A DNA stretch of 64,000 nucleotides from UBA1672 sp964587815 (lineage in GTDB: Bacteria; Pseudomonadota; Alphaproteobacteria; Micavibrionales; Micavibrionaceae): the NCBI GenBank assembly GCA_964587815.1, contig CAZPMH010000011.1:4209-68208 (forward strand). Reading direction: 5' to 3'. Of this stretch, positions 8,246-17,035 are shown piece after piece. Numbering within the stretch: the first letter of the stretch is position 1; every line of letters starts with the position of its first letter. A model generated the notes under the pieces. That model saw only the letters and a program-made list of their open reading frames with translations. It was not told the DNA's origin and did no database searches. A program made the position numbers and the translations under genes.

Positions 8246-9493
8246 TTAAGCGCTTTTCTTGCTTTGGCCTTCCGATTTCTCTTTATTTTCGGGCGGCTTG
8301 AACAGTTCGGGCGCGTCTTCAGGAATTGTTTCCAAGTAAATTGATTGTGACGGGAAAGCGAAGGATGAGCCTGCGCCCTCAACAATATCCTTGATTTTCA
8401 GCGCAAAATTTTCTTTAACCTCCAGCCATTCGCCCCAGTTTGTTGTTTTGGTGAAACAATAAATCATGAAATCGATCGAGGAGGCGTTGAAGCTGTCTAA
8501 TCGTACAAAGGTCGCGACATTTGGCGGTTTTTCGAAATCTTCGCTTTCGGCTAAATATTTGGCTATTTCATCGCGAATCTGTACCAGCTGTTCTTTTGTT
8601 GTGTCGTAGGTGACGCCGATTTTCCAGTAAATGCGGCGGTTGGTCATGCGGCTGAAATTCGTGACGACCGCATCGGAGAGGTCGGAATTCGGCACGTATA
8701 CGGGCGCTTTGTCGAAGCGGCGCACGCGGGTGGAACGGAAGCCGATTTCTTCCACCGTGCCTTCGACCACGCCGTCGACCTTAATCCAATCGCCGGGGTG
8801 GTAGCGTTTTTCGGCGATGATTGTGATGCCGCCGATTAAGTTTTTGAACAGATCCTGCGCGCCGAGTGCGACAGCTGCGCCGAACAAGCCTAAACCTGCG
8901 AGGAGGGGGCCGATGGCGATTCCCCAAATTTCAAGGATAACGGCCGCGCCGATGAAAATAACCGTGACTTTCAGTGCCTTGAAAATCCAGTCCATCATGG
9001 GCTTGGTGAGGATTTTTTCCAGTTTGCGCGAGACGTGTTGAATGGGCGTGAGTGCGCGGTGGAGTGCCCAGAAAATTGTAAAGGCAATCATGGAGCGGAT
9101 GACTTGCGCGACGATGACGGCGACCGTCCCATCAAGGCTGAGCGCTTGGGTGGCGAAGAACACACCCATGATAATAGGGATAAAACGGATAGGCGGGATG
9201 AGCGCGTCAATCACTTTATCGTCGATATCAGTTTTTGAATTTTTCGTCAGGCGGTGCAGTGTATAGAGGATGTATTTCGTCAAAACCCCGCGCAGGACGA
9301 GGAAGAAAAACATGATTATCAGCGCGATGATGATGTTGCCGACATCAATTCCGAGGAAGCCGTTTTGCCACACAGAAACGACTTCTGCCCAGAATTCTTC
9401 GATTTGGGTTGGGGGCACTTCGACAGGTGTTTCGGGTAAATCTGTCGCTGTTTCGATTTCTGTCGGGTTTGGGGTTTCCTGCGTTGCGCTCAC
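8246..9493 (-). CDS. MscS-family mechanosensitive ion channel
   Basis: A 415-residue inner-membrane channel that opens under membrane tension to relieve hypo-osmotic shock. The first 35 residues are Pro/Thr/Glu-rich and soluble. About four to five hydrophobic segments follow. The pore-lining helix with its Gly/Ala packing pattern is clear (GPLLAGLGLFGAAVALGAQD), followed by NLIGGITIIAEKRYHPGDWI and the beta domain with VEEIGFRSTRVR. The C-terminal tail is rich in Lys/Glu/Ser. It is probably co-transcribed with the downstream helicase gene and divergent from the nitroreductase gene. Confidence 0.9.
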   Translation of the reverse strand: MSATQETPNPTEIETATDLPETPVEVPPTQIEEFWAEVVSVWQNGFLGIDVGNIIIALIIMFFFLVLRGVLTKYILYTLHRLTKNSKTDIDDKVIDALIPPIRFIPIIMGVFFATQALSLDGTVAVIVAQVIRSMIAFTIFWALHRALTPIQHVSRKLEKILTKPMMDWIFKALKVTVIFIGAAVILEIWGIAIGPLLAGLGLFGAAVALGAQDLFKNLIGGITIIAEKRYHPGDWIKVDGVVEGTVEEIGFRSTRVRRFDKAPVYVPNSDLSDAVVTNFSRMTNRRIYWKIGVTYDTTKEQLVQIRDEIAKYLAESEDFEKPPNVATFVRLDSFNASSIDFMIYCFTKTTNWGEWLEVKENFALKIKDIVEGAGSSFAFPSQSIYLETIPEDAPELFKPPENKEKSEGQSKKSA

Positions 9494-9548
9494 GGTTTAT
9501 GCTTCCTTCGTCTCATTTTGGGCGTAGAGTAATATAGGAGCGGAGAAT

Positions 9549-10235
9549 ATGGAACAGTTTTCAGGCAAAAAATCGCCGGAGGTTTTGGAGTATCTCTTAA
9601 AGCGGCGGTCGGTTTTGGCGCAGAATTTGACGGATGTTGCGCCGAGCGATGCAGAGCTTGGGCAGATTTTACATGCCGGTGTGCGTGTGCCTGATCATAA
9701 GAAATTATGCCCGTGGTATTTTCTGGTGTTTAAGGGCGAGGAACGCGCGAAGGTTGGCGAGAAAATTTTACAAATTTATCGCGATGATGAAGGCGAAAAT
9801 GCGAAGGAAAAGCGCATTGAGATTGAGAGGACGCGTTTTACGCGCGCGCCAGTGGTTGTCGGTGTGATTGCGCGTGTGCGCAGGGGAACGGCGCCGATAT
9901 GGGAGCAGACCTTATCCGCGGGGGCGGCTTGTATGAATATGGTGATGGCGGCAAATGCCAGCGGATATGGCGCGCAGTGGCTGACGGAATGGTATAGTTA
10001 TCACCCGCGCTTTAAAGAGTATTTGGGGTTGGATGCGCGTGATCATGTGGCGGGGTTTGTGCATATTGGCGGCGTTGCGGATGTGCCCGCGGACAGGTCG
10101 CGCCCTGATATGCCGCAGGTTGTGACGGAGTGGTATGAAGGGATTGAGCCCTCCACCATCAAAAAAGGTGACATCTATGATGCCACCAATTGTGATTTTC
10201 CTGAGGAGGGTTTTGATTATTCAAAGCTGTCTTAA
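9549..10235 (+). CDS. nitroreductase family protein (YdjA-like)
   Basis: A 228-residue FMN-dependent oxidoreductase of the nitroreductase fold. Such proteins reduce nitro compounds or other electrophiles with NAD(P)H and act in the cytosol. Family features are the N-terminal RRSV segment for FMN phosphate binding, the AGVRVPDHKKLCPWYFLVF region, and a conserved stretch around GAACMNMVMAANASGYGAQWLTEW, seen here as GAACMNMVMAA and GYGAQWLT. The end around GFVHIGGVADVP is also typical. The physiological substrate cannot be inferred. It is convergent with the next gene, with only 7 bp between the two stops. Confidence 0.88.
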   Translation: MEQFSGKKSPEVLEYLLKRRSVLAQNLTDVAPSDAELGQILHAGVRVPDHKKLCPWYFLVFKGEERAKVGEKILQIYRDDEGENAKEKRIEIERTRFTRAPVVVGVIARVRRGTAPIWEQTLSAGAACMNMVMAANASGYGAQWLTEWYSYHPRFKEYLGLDARDHVAGFVHIGGVADVPADRSRPDMPQVVTEWYEGIEPSTIKKGDIYDATNCDFPEEGFDYSKLS

Positions 10236-10242
10236 GTGTGTT

Positions 10243-10758
10243 TTACGCGTGCCCCCAAATTTTATTCCAGATGGAAGACAGGCTGTAATGATTGAATTTT
10301 GCCGTTAATTGCATTTTCAGCGCGGCGTTGCGTAAGGCCATGCGGTAGTCTAGCCCAACCGCGGTTGTGCCATCCGTCATGGTGATCATGCACATGGTTT
10401 TTTTGTTTTTTGTTCTGATTGTTTCACTGCGTGCGACCAGATGGTTGCCGAGGGCGTTGGTGCGTTTGGCGTGAAAGCCGGGGAAGTCGCGCATGATTTT
10501 TGCGTCATTGACCAAACCCATATCATGCTCGCGTAAATCCAGCCCCGTCCAGAACAGGCGTGTGCCGTCTTTTTCGCGTTGATATCGGTAGCGCCCGAGG
10601 AGGAGGACGGTTCCGATGCTTAATTCTTCGTTGATTTGTCTGAATTTTGACGGGGGGCAATCCCATTCGCCGAGGCAGTATTTCTCAAAATACTCAACAT
10701 GGCTGAGTATTTTTTTAGCTGTCGGTCGTGCGTGTTCTATATTTAACATTTGCCCCAC
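10243..10758 (-). CDS. hypothetical protein, possible PAS-like fold
   Basis: A 171-residue soluble protein that I do not recognise. The N-terminal third is helical (EHARPTAKKILSHVEYFEKY). The centre has alternating strands (IGTVLLLGRYRYQRE, TRLFWTGLDLREHDMGLVND) loosely like the alphaproteobacterial PAS_5 layout. The C-terminal part (TMCMITMTDGTTAVGLDYRMALRNAALKM) is amphipathic. No signal peptide is present. The long intergenic repeat region lies upstream of its start. Confidence 0.6.
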   Translation of the reverse strand: MGQMLNIEHARPTAKKILSHVEYFEKYCLGEWDCPPSKFRQINEELSIGTVLLLGRYRYQREKDGTRLFWTGLDLREHDMGLVNDAKIMRDFPGFHAKRTNALGNHLVARSETIRTKNKKTMCMITMTDGTTAVGLDYRMALRNAALKMQLTAKFNHYSLSSIWNKIWGHA

Positions 10759-10952
10759 ATCGGCTTAATTACAGGTTTTCCCAGTCTTTATGATAACGCG
10801 GAACTGTTTAAAAATTATTTAAAATTTTATCTAATTTTTAGGTAAGTTTTATCAATTTCGGTTTTTTGTGTGCGTTATATTGGGTTAAGGTATTGATATA
10901 AAACTTCTTTTTGTATGTAGCAAGAATCAATGGCGCAGCGCGTTTTTAAATA

Positions 10953-11086
10953 TTTAACCTTCGTAAACTCGGGAGTCTTTGATTTTTTAACCTTCGTAAA
11001 CTCGGTTAAAGTCGCATGGAGTAGGCTTTGCGCAGGTTTCCACCAAGTTAGATTTGAGAAACCTAACCAAGTTTACGCAGGTTAGG
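10953..11086. repeat. intergenic repeats: two direct 20-mers plus an inverted copy and a hairpin
   Basis: The 425-bp gap between 10758 and 11184 contains TTTAACCTTCGTAAACTCGG twice, at 10953-10972 and 10986-11005, with 13 bp between. A third, inverted and degenerate copy lies at 11067-11086 (16 of 20 bases match). Between them AGGTTTC (11034-11040) pairs with GAAACCT (11058-11064), and GTTAG with CTAAC nests against it. A transcript could fold so that the third copy pairs with either of the first two. Function is unknown. Apart from this and the small frame at 11100 I see nothing else in the gap. Confidence 0.6.
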
Positions 11087-11099
11087 GCTTTAAAAAGTT

Positions 11100-11183
11100 T
11101 TGGATATTCCCGACCTCTATCCCTTTATGGATGAGGAGCTTATTGATTTGCTAGAGGCGGGTGTTGGAGATTATTTGGACTGA
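11100..11183 (+). other. possible short ORF or gene remnant
   Basis: A frame with protein-like composition (IPDLYPFMDEELIDLLEAG, ending GDYLD then TGA) runs right after the repeat cluster. It begins only with TTG after an in-frame stop, has no clear ribosome site and would encode about 27 residues. It may be a leftover 3' end of a gene disrupted by the repeats, a leader peptide, or chance. Confidence 0.25.
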
Positions 11184-11414
11184 TTAGTTTTTTGTGCGAC
11201 GGTAAAGAAAAAAGTAAATTGTACCCACAATGGCAAAAGCCAGCGAGAGGAAGCCGTAAAGATAAGACTTAATTTCAAGGCTTTCGATTACTTCATCATT
11301 ATATTGTGCAGTTAGTGATGACATCCATCCATACTGAAAATAGAAGAAAAAACTAACGCATGAGAGTGTTAGAAAAACCGAACAAATTATCAACTTTGTT
11401 TTAGGTCTGCTCAC
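11184..11414 (-). CDS. small two-helix membrane protein coupled to lysK
   Basis: A 76-residue protein with two hydrophobic segments (about residues 8-28 and 52-70), a basic N-terminus (SRPKTK) and a basic end (YRRTKN). It is probably an inner-membrane protein with both ends in the cytosol. Its ATG overlaps the lysK stop in an ATGA arrangement, which argues that it is a real gene translated by coupling to lysK. The function is unknown, and the loop between helices is acidic (NDEVIESLE). Confidence 0.6.
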   Translation of the reverse strand: MSRPKTKLIICSVFLTLSCVSFFFYFQYGWMSSLTAQYNDEVIESLEIKSYLYGFLSLAFAIVGTIYFFLYRRTKN

Positions 11415-13039
11415 GCCGATTTTGCCAAATCGTTGTTTAGGGCGGATTTGATCAGGGTTACGGTGTCATTTACGCCGTAGAGTTTGATGAAGGAGCCGAA
11501 ACGGGGGCCTTGGTCTTGGCCGAGCAGCACTTGATAGAGCGCCTGAAACCAGTCGCGCAGTTCGCTTTTGTCGTAGCCATTTTCCTTGCCGGCATCGAAG
11601 ACGGCGGTCATGTATTCTTCCGCATCCAGTCCGTTTTCCATGCTTTCCAACTTTTCCGCCAGCGCGGTGAGGGCCTTTGTTTCGCGTTCATCGGCGGGGC
11701 GGTAGGATTTTTCGGGCAGGACGAAATCCTGATAATATTGGATCGCGTAGCCGACGAGGCGGTCTAAAAACGGTGCATTCTCCGGCGTTGCTTCGGGCGC
11801 GTATTGGCGGATGAAGCCCCAAAGCGTTTCGGGGTCATCTGTATTGGCCGCGTTCACCAAGTTCAGCAACAGCGCGAAGGAGATCGGTGAATGCTGGCTG
11901 TTCGGGATTGCGCCGTTATGGATATACCATGCGGGGTTGTCGAGTTGCTTGGCTGCTTCTTGCTCGGGCAGTTTTTCAACGAAGGTGATGTATTCATCAA
12001 CGGCCTTCGGGATGATGTCAAAATACAGTTTTTTCGCCGATGTCGGACGCTGGAACATATAATAGGCCAGGCTTTCATGCGGCGCGTATGTCAGCCAGTC
12101 TTCCATGCTGAGGCCATTCCCTTTTGATTTGGAGATTTTCTCGCCCTTTTCATCGAGGAACAGTTCGTAGTGGAAGCCCGCAGGGTTTGGCTTACCCAGA
12201 ATTTTGAGTATGTTTTTCGCGATATCGGCGGAGGATTTAAGGTCTTTCCCGCTCATCTCGTAATCAACGTCGAGCGCGTGCCAGCGCAGTGCCCAGTCGG
12301 CGCGCCATTGTGCCTTAACCTGACCGCCTGTGACCGCTTGAGTGACGGTTTCGCCGTTTTCATCTTCATAGGTGATCGTGCCATCTTCCGCGTTCGTGCC
12401 CAAGATCGGCACTTGTAAAACGTTGCCAGTTGAAGGAGAAATTGGCAAGAAAGGTGAATAGGTTGCCGCGCGTTCTTCACCTAATATCGGAAGAACGGCG
12501 CCCTTGATGTCCTCATGATGCTTCAACATTAAAAGCAGGGTTTCATCGAAACGGCCTGTTGTGTAGCAGTCGTCAGTGGAGCTGATGAATTCGTAATCAA
12601 AGCCGAAGCCATCGAGAAAGTCGCGCAGGGCGGCGTTGTTGTGGTGGGCGTAGCTTTCATAATCCGTATCAAACGGGTTTGGCACGCGGGTCAACGGCTT
12701 TCCCAGATAGTCTTTGAGCATATCCTGTTGCGGTACGTTGGTCGGTACTTTGCGGAAACCGTCCAAATCATCGGAGAAGCATATCAGCTTGGTCGGTATT
12801 TCGGGGTGCAAACGTTGAAAGGCGCGCATGACCATCGTGGTGCGGCAAACCTCACCGAATGTGCCGATATGCGGCAAGCCTGAGGGGCCGTAGCCTGTTT
12901 CGAACAGCACATAGCCTTTTTCGGGCGTTTCAATCTTTCCCCGACCGATTGCGCGCAGGCGTTTTGTTACCGCTTTGGCTTCTTCGAAGGCCCATGTGCG
13001 GTTTTTCTGTGCGATTTCAGGAGTGATTTCGGCTGTCAT
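11411..13039 (-). CDS. lysK: lysyl-tRNA synthetase, class I
   Basis: A 542-residue class I lysyl-tRNA synthetase, which charges tRNA-Lys. This form is typical of archaea and many alphaproteobacteria, in place of the class II LysS. The class I signatures are PSGLPHIGTFGEV (HIGH-type motif) near residue 53 and KISKSKGNG (KMSKS) in the middle. The fold around them also fits: ICFSDDLDGFRKVP, and the C-terminal helical anticodon-binding part. Length is normal for the family. No second lysS was seen in the window. It is divergent from the gene at 13196, with a 156-bp gap holding both promoters. Confidence 0.95.
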   Translation of the reverse strand: MTAEITPEIAQKNRTWAFEEAKAVTKRLRAIGRGKIETPEKGYVLFETGYGPSGLPHIGTFGEVCRTTMVMRAFQRLHPEIPTKLICFSDDLDGFRKVPTNVPQQDMLKDYLGKPLTRVPNPFDTDYESYAHHNNAALRDFLDGFGFDYEFISSTDDCYTTGRFDETLLLMLKHHEDIKGAVLPILGEERAATYSPFLPISPSTGNVLQVPILGTNAEDGTITYEDENGETVTQAVTGGQVKAQWRADWALRWHALDVDYEMSGKDLKSSADIAKNILKILGKPNPAGFHYELFLDEKGEKISKSKGNGLSMEDWLTYAPHESLAYYMFQRPTSAKKLYFDIIPKAVDEYITFVEKLPEQEAAKQLDNPAWYIHNGAIPNSQHSPISFALLLNLVNAANTDDPETLWGFIRQYAPEATPENAPFLDRLVGYAIQYYQDFVLPEKSYRPADERETKALTALAEKLESMENGLDAEEYMTAVFDAGKENGYDKSELRDWFQALYQVLLGQDQGPRFGSFIKLYGVNDTVTLIKSALNNDLAKSA

Positions 13040-13195
13040 GTTATTTCCTTTATTCTTAAAGCCTTACAGGAATAGCAGAGTTTGTGCGGGCGTTCAAAGA
13101 GGTTTTTTGTCAAAAATATTGACTTTTTTAACGGTTTACCCCATATACTGCGCCGACTATTGATGCGTATATTGTAACAAAAGGGCACAGAGCAC

Positions 13196-13591
13196 ATGGC
13201 AGAACCACGATTTTCAGATGGCGCGCTTGATCGCTTATATGATTTTATTGACGGCGAGGCGTTCGATCAGATGTTTGACGGGATTGAGAAACACGGGCGC
13301 GAAATTGATATTGCTGCGGCCGCGCGTGCGACGTTGGAAGAGGCTTTGTTCGATGGGGATGCGCAAGTCGATTTTCCTGAGACGAAGGAAGAATTTGATG
13401 CCGCCGTTACGGAGGCTATTCGCGGACAGTTCGCGAAATCGGAAGCGGGCGCTTTGGGTATGATGCATTACGGCATTGCAACGGGGCGCGTGCGTCAGGC
13501 GGCAGATCAGATGTGGGATATTGCGCATGGCGCGGACACGCCAGACCAAGATCACGATGATGTTCGTGAATATGACGTGTTGACGTTCTGA
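13196..13591 (+). CDS. hypothetical acidic protein
   Basis: A 131-residue soluble, strongly acidic and alanine-rich protein without signal peptide or membrane segment (DRLYDFIDGEAFDQMFDGIE). It is not recognised. The composition is helical throughout, with an Asp/His-rich tail (TPDQDHDDVREYD). It sits alone, divergent from lysK and convergent (7 bp) with the next gene. Confidence 0.65.
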   Translation: MAEPRFSDGALDRLYDFIDGEAFDQMFDGIEKHGREIDIAAAARATLEEALFDGDAQVDFPETKEEFDAAVTEAIRGQFAKSEAGALGMMHYGIATGRVRQAADQMWDIAHGADTPDQDHDDVREYDVLTF

Positions 13592-13598
13592 TTTTACT

Positions 13599-14807
13599 TT
13601 AATGCAAGCTATTCAGGCTTTCTTCGAGCGCGCTTATCACTTCGGTGAGCGCGTTTTCTTCTATCGCCAGCAAGGATTTTGTGTGGTCGAAGGTGATGGC
13701 GGCGAAACGATCGGCGCGTAAGTGTAATTCATTGGTGGCTGTGTCTTTCATTGCCGCAACGACCTTGAGTGCGGCGGGGGAATCGAGCACGACGAATTTC
13801 CAATTTTGTTTTAAGTGATCGCGCGCATCGTTGCCGTTTGCCAGCATGTGCAGAATTGTTTTGGTCGTGGTGCGGGCGTTGACGGCCTGAATGGTAAGGA
13901 TGTCTTGCCGCTCTGCGGTTATCAAAAGCGCGCCTTGGCTTAGGATGGCGTGTTTCTGTGTGCTGGTTGTGGCGAAATCATAGCCGTTATCTGTGCGTGT
14001 GATGCTGAATTTGCGGGCTGTGTCGACGCGGTAGCCTTCAAATTCGGTTGTGTCGCTCCAGCTTTTTTCTGCGCTTGTTATGCCTGCATCTTGAGGGCAT
14101 GCGTCTTTGTGCGGGTTCTTCAAGTGGCTGAGCAGGATGCCCACGGCTTTTTCTTCATCCAATGCGTTGAGCGCGGTGATGCTGGGTTCGATGTTCAAAT
14201 CACGCGCCAAAACAAGTTTTGCGAACATCATGGCGTAAGCGGGCGGAATGTCCCACTGGCGGATATTCTCTTCATTGATGGAAATGCGATGGAAAAAGCG
14301 GCCGTTGGCTTTTATGGCTTTGACGGGTGCGCCGCCTGAGGTCATGTCGACACGGTGGCCGAGATTTTCGAAAAAGACGGATTTTGAGCCGTCGCTGTGA
14401 AAACGGATTATCAGGCCGAGATCGTTGATGGTCGCGATATTTGCGTTTTCATCATCAAAGCCGAATTCCGCGGTTGAGGTGATGGGGCGCACATCTGATA
14501 TCGTGTTGCCGCGGGATGTGATGCGCCCCTGATTCATAATAAAGCGTCTGCCGTGCTCATCTTCGATTTTGATGCGGCCTGTATCGCTTTTTCGGATCAG
14601 CAGGCTGCGTCCGTTTTGTGTGTCTGTGATTTTGAAGCGGCGTTTGCGCGGGCTGTGCTGGATGGTGATTGCGCCTTGTGCCTTGCCTTTGGGTGCGTTT
14701 TGCCATTTGCGCGTCTCATCGGAAAAGAACGCATCGTTGAAGATGTTTGTCCAATGCTCCGCGGTGGCGAAGTGTCTGATTATGTTGCGTTTTTGTTCGT
14801 AATCCAT
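13599..14807 (-). CDS. hypothetical protein
   Basis: A 402-residue protein without signal peptide or membrane segments. The first half is rich in short beta strands with turns (GAITIQHSPRKRRFKITDTQ, RSLLIRKSDTGRIKIEDEHG), which suggests a beta-sheet or RHS-like layout. The second half is mixed and includes another strand pair (TREFSITRTDNGYDFATTST-like). No family motif is seen. It is read as one intact gene and lies opposite uvrB with a 152-bp gap. Confidence 0.65.
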   Translation of the reverse strand: MDYEQKRNIIRHFATAEHWTNIFNDAFFSDETRKWQNAPKGKAQGAITIQHSPRKRRFKITDTQNGRSLLIRKSDTGRIKIEDEHGRRFIMNQGRITSRGNTISDVRPITSTAEFGFDDENANIATINDLGLIIRFHSDGSKSVFFENLGHRVDMTSGGAPVKAIKANGRFFHRISINEENIRQWDIPPAYAMMFAKLVLARDLNIEPSITALNALDEEKAVGILLSHLKNPHKDACPQDAGITSAEKSWSDTTEFEGYRVDTARKFSITRTDNGYDFATTSTQKHAILSQGALLITAERQDILTIQAVNARTTTKTILHMLANGNDARDHLKQNWKFVVLDSPAALKVVAAMKDTATNELHLRADRFAAITFDHTKSLLAIEENALTEVISALEESLNSLH

Positions 14808-14880
14808 ACCGCCTTCATGTTACTTGATTATTCTTAATATATCATTTTCACGGGGGTTTTTCTATTTTTGAATACCTGTT

Positions 14881-14895
14881 GTTCACATTGCGTTT
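14881..14895. promoter_or_regulatory. possible LexA box upstream of uvrB
   Basis: GTTC-N7-GTTT lies 65 bp before the uvrB start. The alphaproteobacterial SOS box is GTTC-N7-GTTC (or GAAC-N7-GAAC), so seven of eight defined bases match. uvrB is an SOS gene in many bacteria, which makes LexA control plausible, but one near-match alone is weak evidence. Confidence 0.35.
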
Positions 14896-14959
14896 TTACA
14901 GGGGTTTTTATGGCGGTTTGGGCGGTGGCGCGCGGCGGTTCTTGTGATATAGTGCGCGT

Positions 14960-17035
14960 ATGAAAGAAATGATACCAAATAGTGACCGTCCGTTGCCGCG
15001 GCTTGAGGGCGATATTCCCGAGGAATTTGATCGGTCAAAGCCGTTTCGCGTTGAGTCTGAATTTGAGCCGTCGGGTGATCAGCCGGGCGCGATTGCGACC
15101 TTGTGTGAGGGCTTGCGCGATGGGTTGGCGGATCAGACGTTGTTGGGTGTAACAGGGTCGGGGAAGACGTTTACGATTGCGAATATCATTCAGGAGACTC
15201 AGCGCCCTGCGTTGATTTTGGCGCCAAATAAGACGCTGGCAGCGCAGCTCTATGGGGAGTTTAAGAGCTTCTTCCCTGATAATGCGGTGGAATATTTCGT
15301 CTCTTACTATGATTACTATCAGCCAGAGGCGTATGTGCCGCGCACGGATACGTTTATCGAGAAGGACTCCAGCATTAACGAGCAGATAGATCGTATGCGC
15401 CATGCGGCGACGCGCGCGCTGTTTGAGCGCAAGGATTGTATCATTGTGGCGTCGGTTTCCTGCATTTACGGTATCGGATCGAAAGAAGATTACATGGCGA
15501 TGGCGTTCCCGCTGAAGGTGGGGCAGATCATTGAGCGTGAGCATATCATCGCCAAGTTCGTGGAGTTGCAGTATCGGCGTAATGATATGGCGTTTGAGCG
15601 CGGGTCTTTCCGTGTGCGCGGCGACACGATTGAGATTTTTCCCGCGCACTTTGAAAGTCGGGCGTGGCGGTTCTCTCTGTTTGGGGACGAGCTGGAGACG
15701 ATTACCGAATTTGACCCGCTGACGGGCGAGCGGTTTGAGGATTTGGAGGGCGTGCGGATTTTTGCGAACTCGCACTATATCACGCCGGGGCCGACCATTT
15801 CGCAGGCGGTGGAGCAGATCAAGAAAGATTTGAAAGAGCGGCTGGAGTTTTTCGAAAATAACGGGCAGTTGTTAGAGGCGCAGCGGATTAAGCAGCGCAC
15901 AGATTTTGATATTGAGATGCTGGTCGCGACGGGATCGTGTAAGGGGATTGAGAATTACTCCCGCTATCTCACAGGGCGTCCGCCGGGGATGGCACCGCCG
16001 ACCTTGATTGAATATCTGCCCGATGATGCGATTATGTTTTTGGATGAAAGCCATGTGATGGTGCCGCAAATCGGCGCGATGTATAACGGCGATAAGGCGC
16101 GGAAATCGGTGTTGATTGAGCACGGGTTTCGCCTGCCCGCCGCGGCGGATAACAGACCGCTGAAATTTGCCGAATGGAATGGTTTGCGCGGGCAGACGGT
16201 GTATGTCTCAGCCACCCCAGGAGAGTGGGAGATTAACGAGGCGGGCGGCATTACGGCCGAGCAGGTGGTGCGCCCGACTGGCCTGATTGATCCGCCCGTG
16301 GAAATTCGACCCACTGAAAATCAGGTCGATGATCTGATGCATGAGGCCAGAGAGATTGTGGAGTTAGGCGGGCGCGTTCTGGTGACGACGCTGACCAAGA
16401 AGATGGCGGAAAACCTGACCGAATATCTTAATGAGCACGGCATTAAGGTGCGCTATCTGCACTCTGATGTGGATACGCTGGAGCGGATTGAGATTATTCA
16501 GGGCTTGCGCCGCGGGGAATTTGACGTTCTGGTCGGGATTAACCTGCTGCGGGAGGGGTTGGATATTCCCGAATGTATGCGCGTATGTATTCTGGATGCG
16601 GATAAGGAGGGGTTCTTACGCTCCAAAACCTCGCTGGTGCAGACGATTGGTCGCTCGGCGCGGAATGTGGATGGGAAGGCTATTCTTTACGCTGATACGA
16701 TTACGGAATCGATGCAGTACGCGATAGATGAAACGGCGCGGCGGCGGGAAAAGCAGATTGCCTATAACGAGGAGCATGGTATTACGCCAAAGACGATTAT
16801 TCGCAATGTGAGCGCGGCGTTTGACCATATTTATGAGCAGGAGGAGGGTAAGGTCAAGCCGACCCTGCATGATAGCGCGCTGGAGGAATTCCTGCATGAC
16901 CCGAACAAAATGCGCAAACATATTGAGGGGCTGAAGAAGCAAATGCTGGCCGCGGCGGCGGATTTGGAATTTGAGGAAGCGGCGCGCCTGCGCGATGAAA
17001 TCACCGCGTTGGAGCAGAAGGAGCTTGGGGTTTGA
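14960..17035 (+). CDS. uvrB: excinuclease ABC subunit B
   Basis: UvrB, the damage-verifying ATPase/helicase of nucleotide excision repair, 691 residues. Motifs are Walker A GVTGSGKT at residues 63-70, the tyrosine-rich beta-hairpin (YYDYYQPEAYVPRTDTFIEK), the LDESHV box, YVSATPGEWE, and the helicase C-terminal motifs GINLLREGLDIPE and QTIGRSARN. The C-terminal UVR domain (about 650-691) binds UvrC. The protein is full length. Its last 34 residues recur exactly in the downstream reading frame. The stop TGA overlaps the TTG start of the next gene, and an AAGGAG inside the last codons serves that gene. Confidence 0.97.
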   Translation: MKEMIPNSDRPLPRLEGDIPEEFDRSKPFRVESEFEPSGDQPGAIATLCEGLRDGLADQTLLGVTGSGKTFTIANIIQETQRPALILAPNKTLAAQLYGEFKSFFPDNAVEYFVSYYDYYQPEAYVPRTDTFIEKDSSINEQIDRMRHAATRALFERKDCIIVASVSCIYGIGSKEDYMAMAFPLKVGQIIEREHIIAKFVELQYRRNDMAFERGSFRVRGDTIEIFPAHFESRAWRFSLFGDELETITEFDPLTGERFEDLEGVRIFANSHYITPGPTISQAVEQIKKDLKERLEFFENNGQLLEAQRIKQRTDFDIEMLVATGSCKGIENYSRYLTGRPPGMAPPTLIEYLPDDAIMFLDESHVMVPQIGAMYNGDKARKSVLIEHGFRLPAAADNRPLKFAEWNGLRGQTVYVSATPGEWEINEAGGITAEQVVRPTGLIDPPVEIRPTENQVDDLMHEAREIVELGGRVLVTTLTKKMAENLTEYLNEHGIKVRYLHSDVDTLERIEIIQGLRRGEFDVLVGINLLREGLDIPECMRVCILDADKEGFLRSKTSLVQTIGRSARNVDGKAILYADTITESMQYAIDETARRREKQIAYNEEHGITPKTIIRNVSAAFDHIYEQEEGKVKPTLHDSALEEFLHDPNKMRKHIEGLKKQMLAAAADLEFEEAARLRDEITALEQKELGV

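Noticed and set aside
9034..9266. Open frames on the plus strand within the MscS gene
   Set aside because: They overlap the conserved channel gene on the other strand and have no ribosome site.
10953..11005. CRISPR-like direct repeats
   Set aside because: Only two copies with a 13-bp spacer and no further units; a third degenerate copy is inverted. No cas genes are nearby.
15035..15775. 246-codon open frame on the minus strand inside uvrB
   Set aside because: Antisense shadow of a highly conserved uvrB region, with an Arg-rich unnatural composition and no homology-like motifs.
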